Shown here in pieces: positions 15,783 to 18,531 of a DNA stretch of 18,531 nucleotides. The position numbers and the translations under genes are program-made. Each line of letters begins with the position of its first letter. Position 1 is the first letter of the stretch. The notes under the pieces were generated by a model. The model saw only the letters and a list, made by a program, of their open reading frames with translations, did no database searches and was not told where the DNA came from. This DNA comes from 40CM-4-68-19 sp036513415. Its GTDB lineage: Bacteria; Myxococcota; Myxococcia; Myxococcales; 40CM-4-68-19. The DNA lies in contig DATBZA010000097.1 of the NCBI GenBank assembly GCA_036513415.1, forward strand, positions 1 through 18,531, read 5' to 3'.

Positions 15783-18388
15783 CGCGACAGCGCCGCCGGG
15801 ATGGCGCCCTCCGGTGCGACCAGCGCAATCACCTCGCGGGAGGGGGTGAGCACGCGCTGGGCGGCAGCCAGCACCTCTTCCGCCGTGACCGCGGCGATGC
15901 GCTCGGCGTACTTCGCTGAAGCGTCGGCTCCCAAGCCGTAGCACTCGTCGAACGCATAGACCGCGGCGCGCGCCGAGTTCCGCTGGAGCGAGATGGCGTG
16001 CGTGCCGATCAGGTGCGTGCGCGCCCGCTCGAGCTCCTGGGCGGGGATCGGAGACTCCCGCACGCGCCGCAATTCGTTCCGGATCCCGTCCAGGGCTTCC
16101 TGCACCTTCTCCGGGCCGCACCCGATGTAGACGGCGAAATAGCCGGGGTCGAGACCTTCCATCGAGAAGCTGGTCACGCTGTACGCCAGGCTGCGCTTGT
16201 CCCGAAGCTCGACGAAGAGACGCCCTCCCTGTCCCGACAGGACCGCGGAGAGCACTTCCAGGGGCCAGCGGGCCTCGTCCGAGAGCCGCGTGCCGGGAAA
16301 GCCAACGACCAGGTGGGCCTGCGCCTTGTCGAGCTTCTTGACCGCGAAGCGCGGCGCGAGCAGCGGCTCCTCCTGTGGCGGGGCAAGGATCTTGCGCGGG
16401 GCAGCGGAGCCGTTCAGCTTTCGCCGCACCAGCTCGCGCACCTGGTCCGGGTCGACGTCGCCGACGACGGACAGCGTCACCCCGCCGACCGGGTAGTGGT
16501 TCGAGCGATACTGCGCGAGCAGCCCGGGCTCCAACCGCCCCACGCTGCTCTCGGTTCCCAGCGAGTCGAACCGGTACGGGTGCTTGCGGTAGATCGTCTC
16601 GCCAAAGAGCAGGAACGCAATCCCCGCGGGATTGTCTTCGCGAGAACGCAGCTCGTCGATCTGCAGCGTCCGCTCGCGCTGCACCTCCTCGGGATCGAAA
16701 GCGGGCGCGCCGATCCCTTCGGCGAAGACGTCGAAGCCTTCGGCGAGATGGCGGGAGAGGAACTCCGCCCGCAGCCCGAAGCTGTTGCGGCCGGCGTTGC
16801 CGCCCAGCGAGCCGCCCATCGCCTCCATCTCGCGCACCAATCGTTCCGCGCCCCGTGTCCGGGTCCCCTTCGATACCAGCCGGGCCAGGAGCGCGTTGAT
16901 CCCCGAGTTCGAGGCGTCCTCCGCGCGAAGGCCTCCCTGCCACGCGGCGCGCAGCGCCACCAACGGCACGGCCCGCTCCTCCTTGATCAGGAGGACCCCT
17001 CCGCCGGGGAGCTCCTCACGGAGCAACGGCCCGGTCTTCGCGTGCGCGGCGAATCTCACCCGGGCGCGCTTCTCCGGCGCGGCAGATGATGCGGGTGCCC
17101 GCGCGCGCGGGACGCGGCCCGCTTCCCGCAGCAGGTCGAGCAACTCGTCCTCGGAGGGCGCGTCATGATCCGGGAGCAGCGCGGCGAGGACGGCGGCCGA
17201 AGGGTCGATCCACCGCTCCGCGGCCTCCCTCAGCCGCGAGGGCGTGAGCTGCGCGACGTGCTCGAGGTACCGCTGCTCGAATTCCACTCCCCCGGCGCTG
17301 GACTGATAGAAGCCGAGCTTGCGCGCCTGTCCTTGCACGGTCTCGCGCTGGTACACCGCGTCGCTCTCGAGCAGGCGGCAGGCGAGGGACAGCTCCTCGG
17401 GGGTGACCTCCTCGCTGCGCAGCCGGTAGGTCTGCGCCAGCGCCTCGCGCACCGCTTCCCGCGTGGTCGTGGGCTGGAGCGTGAGGCCGACGATGGTGAG
17501 CCCCGGGTCGACCGGGGTGTAGCAGCTCGCCTGTACCTCGCTGCAGAGGAGCCGATCCCGCTTCATCGCGCGCTGCAGGCGCGAAGCTTCGCCGTGACCG
17601 AGGACGATGGTGAGCGCATCCAGCGCGGCCACGTCGTCGTGGACCAGCGGCGGCGAAGGCCAGGCGATCGACAGATACCCTTCCTTGAGCGGCTCCTTGC
17701 GAAGCCGCGCCAGCACCTGCTCCCGGTGAGGCTCGGAGAGCCGCGGCGGCGCCGGCTCGAAGGACCCGGGAGGCCAGACGAACAGCTTGCGCGCCTGCTC
17801 GACCGCCTCGGCCTCGCGCACGTCGCCCACCACGATCACGACTGCGTTCTCGGGCTTGTACCAGCGCCGGTAGAACCGGAGGATCCCCTCTCGCGTGAAG
17901 CCGCGGACGCTGGCCTCGGTGCCGATCACCGGTTTGCCGTACGGGTGGGTCGAGAACGCGGCCGCGAACAGCTCGCGGGAGAGCTTCCGCGTCGGCGAGT
18001 CCTGGGAGCGCTTGATCTCCTCGCAGACGACCTCGATCTCCCGCTGGAGCTCGGCAGGATCGAACGCGGCGCTGGTGACCGCGTCCGCCAGGACGTCCAT
18101 CCCCTCCGCGAAAAACCGGGACCCGAGGACTACGTGGTAGACGGTCTGGTCGAAGCTGGTCCAGGCGTTGATCTCGCCGCCGGACGCCTCGATGGTCCGC
18201 GCGATCTCGCCGGGGCCGCGCCGGCCGGTCCCCTTGAAGAGCATGTGCTCGTGCAGGTGGGCGAGGCCGGCCTCGTCGGGCCGCTCGTCGGCGCTGCCGA
18301 CCCGCACCCATACCTGGATCGCCACGACCGGCGCCGCGTGGTTCTCCTCCACCAGGAGCGTCAGCCCATTCTCGAGCAGATGTTTCAC
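15779..18388 (-). CDS. M16 family zinc metallopeptidase, fused two-half form
   Basis: 869 residues from a GTG at 18388. It carries two M16 halves in one chain, like the pitrilysin-type proteins. The N-terminal half has the inverted zinc motif HLHEH (His44, Glu47, His48) and the third ligand Glu124 in CEEIK, exactly 75 residues after His48 as the family requires. The second half aligns to the same helix as GINALLARLVSKGT (about 495-508), so His, Glu and His are replaced by Ala, Ala and Arg and this half is structural only. No signal peptide is visible, so a cytosolic location is likely. The substrate is unknown; the family cleaves short peptides in a closed chamber. It is first in the operon with prmA and rsmE. 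No clear ribosome binding site is visible, and no upstream start is available. Confidence 0.92.
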   Translation of the reverse strand: MKHLLENGLTLLVEENHAAPVVAIQVWVRVGSADERPDEAGLAHLHEHMLFKGTGRRGPGEIARTIEASGGEINAWTSFDQTVYHVVLGSRFFAEGMDVLADAVTSAAFDPAELQREIEVVCEEIKRSQDSPTRKLSRELFAAAFSTHPYGKPVIGTEASVRGFTREGILRFYRRWYKPENAVVIVVGDVREAEAVEQARKLFVWPPGSFEPAPPRLSEPHREQVLARLRKEPLKEGYLSIAWPSPPLVHDDVAALDALTIVLGHGEASRLQRAMKRDRLLCSEVQASCYTPVDPGLTIVGLTLQPTTTREAVREALAQTYRLRSEEVTPEELSLACRLLESDAVYQRETVQGQARKLGFYQSSAGGVEFEQRYLEHVAQLTPSRLREAAERWIDPSAAVLAALLPDHDAPSEDELLDLLREAGRVPRARAPASSAAPEKRARVRFAAHAKTGPLLREELPGGGVLLIKEERAVPLVALRAAWQGGLRAEDASNSGINALLARLVSKGTRTRGAERLVREMEAMGGSLGGNAGRNSFGLRAEFLSRHLAEGFDVFAEGIGAPAFDPEEVQRERTLQIDELRSREDNPAGIAFLLFGETIYRKHPYRFDSLGTESSVGRLEPGLLAQYRSNHYPVGGVTLSVVGDVDPDQVRELVRRKLNGSAAPRKILAPPQEEPLLAPRFAVKKLDKAQAHLVVGFPGTRLSDEARWPLEVLSAVLSGQGGRLFVELRDKRSLAYSVTSFSMEGLDPGYFAVYIGCGPEKVQEALDGIRNELRRVRESPIPAQELERARTHLIGTHAISLQRNSARAAVYAFDECYGLGADASAKYAERIAAVTAEEVLAAAQRVLTPSREVIALVAPEGAIPAALSR

Positions 18389-18442
18389 CGGGTGGAAGGT
18401 AGCAGCCGGGGGCGCGCCGCGCCGCCACTTTCGTCGCGAGCG

Positions 18443-18531
18443 TCACCCCGGGAACGGGGCGAGCAGGGCGCGCGCCAACGCCCGTGGCGTCTCGAGGTGC
18501 GGCAGGTGCCCGGCGTTCTCCAGCAGCACCA
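18443..18531 (-). CDS. Alpha/beta-hydrolase-like protein, C-terminal end (5' partial)
   Basis: The last 28 codons before a TGA (18445-18443) read VLLENAGHLPHLETP, then RALARALLAPFPG. The AGH-x-P-H-x-E-x-P pattern is the usual end of alpha/beta hydrolases and carries the catalytic His in AGH. The rest of the gene is outside the window, so the substrate class cannot be named. It ends 54 bases upstream of the M16 peptidase start on the same strand, so cotranscription is possible. Confidence 0.65.
   Translation of the reverse strand, partial: VLLENAGHLPHLETPRALARALLAPFPG

Noticed and set aside
13936..15849. A 637-residue + strand frame opposite rsmE and prmA
   Set aside because: It is rich in Pro, Arg and Ser with no domain, as expected for an antisense shadow in high-GC DNA; the opposite strand holds two unmistakable enzymes.
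14919..16943. A 674-residue frame as a long N-terminal extension of PrmA
   Set aside because: The upstream part overlaps the M16 peptidase on the same strand in another frame and reads as low-complexity Arg/Gly/Ala sequence. PrmA homology begins at the GTG at 15782.

Overview
The window looks like chromosomal DNA of a high-GC bacterium, most likely a Myxococcota/deltaproteobacterial lineage. The reasons are very GC-rich housekeeping genes (one 60-base line of the M16 peptidase gene counts 78% GC), many GTG starts, and secreted proteins with Asp-Ala-Gly-Pro / Asp-Gly-Gly linkers behind a lipoprotein signal. This placement is inferred from style; there is no rRNA gene or other decisive marker.

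Left part (1-8.7 kb) is an accessory, rearranged region. Two tandem + strand genes encode paralogous surface beta-propeller proteins. The first is cut by the window edge and its linker is made of six perfect 15-bp repeats; the second is complete and has a lipoprotein signal. Convergent to them is a very large - strand gene for a secreted 1637-residue protein with a heparinase II/III-type polysaccharide lyase module, a fibronectin III module, a second kind of beta-propeller (SBBP-like) and a C-terminal jelly-roll-like domain. Two broken pieces flank the lyase gene. At its 3' side is a fragment of an Ada-type methylphosphotriester zinc domain fused to a 20-residue tail. At its 5' side is the frameshifted C-terminal part of a third propeller paralog. 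The 20-residue tail is homologous to the C-terminus of the gene at 8714-9739, so a propeller 3' end meets the same tail twice. The block between the two tails therefore looks like the product of a duplication or insertion with later decay.

Middle part (8.7-14.1 kb): a - strand run of three genes (RDD membrane protein, a two-helix membrane protein, an exported protein of unknown function) diverges from fumC (class II fumarase). fumC converges on pdxH (pyridoxine 5'-phosphate oxidase). pdxH diverges from a rhomboid-like membrane protein with a C-terminal zinc ribbon that lacks the protease motif. A small secreted hypothetical protein follows on the - strand; it has a plausible promoter with a palindrome between its -35 and -10 elements.

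Right part (14.2-18.5 kb): a tight - strand operon reads M16 zinc peptidase, prmA (L11 methyltransferase, GTGA overlap), rsmE (16S rRNA m3U1498 methyltransferase, 7-base gap), so two translation-apparatus methyltransferases are coupled to a peptidase. The right edge holds the last 28 codons of an alpha/beta-hydrolase-like gene. I saw no tRNA, rRNA, CRISPR array, transposase, phage gene or recognisable defence system. The most interesting material is the propeller/lyase region.
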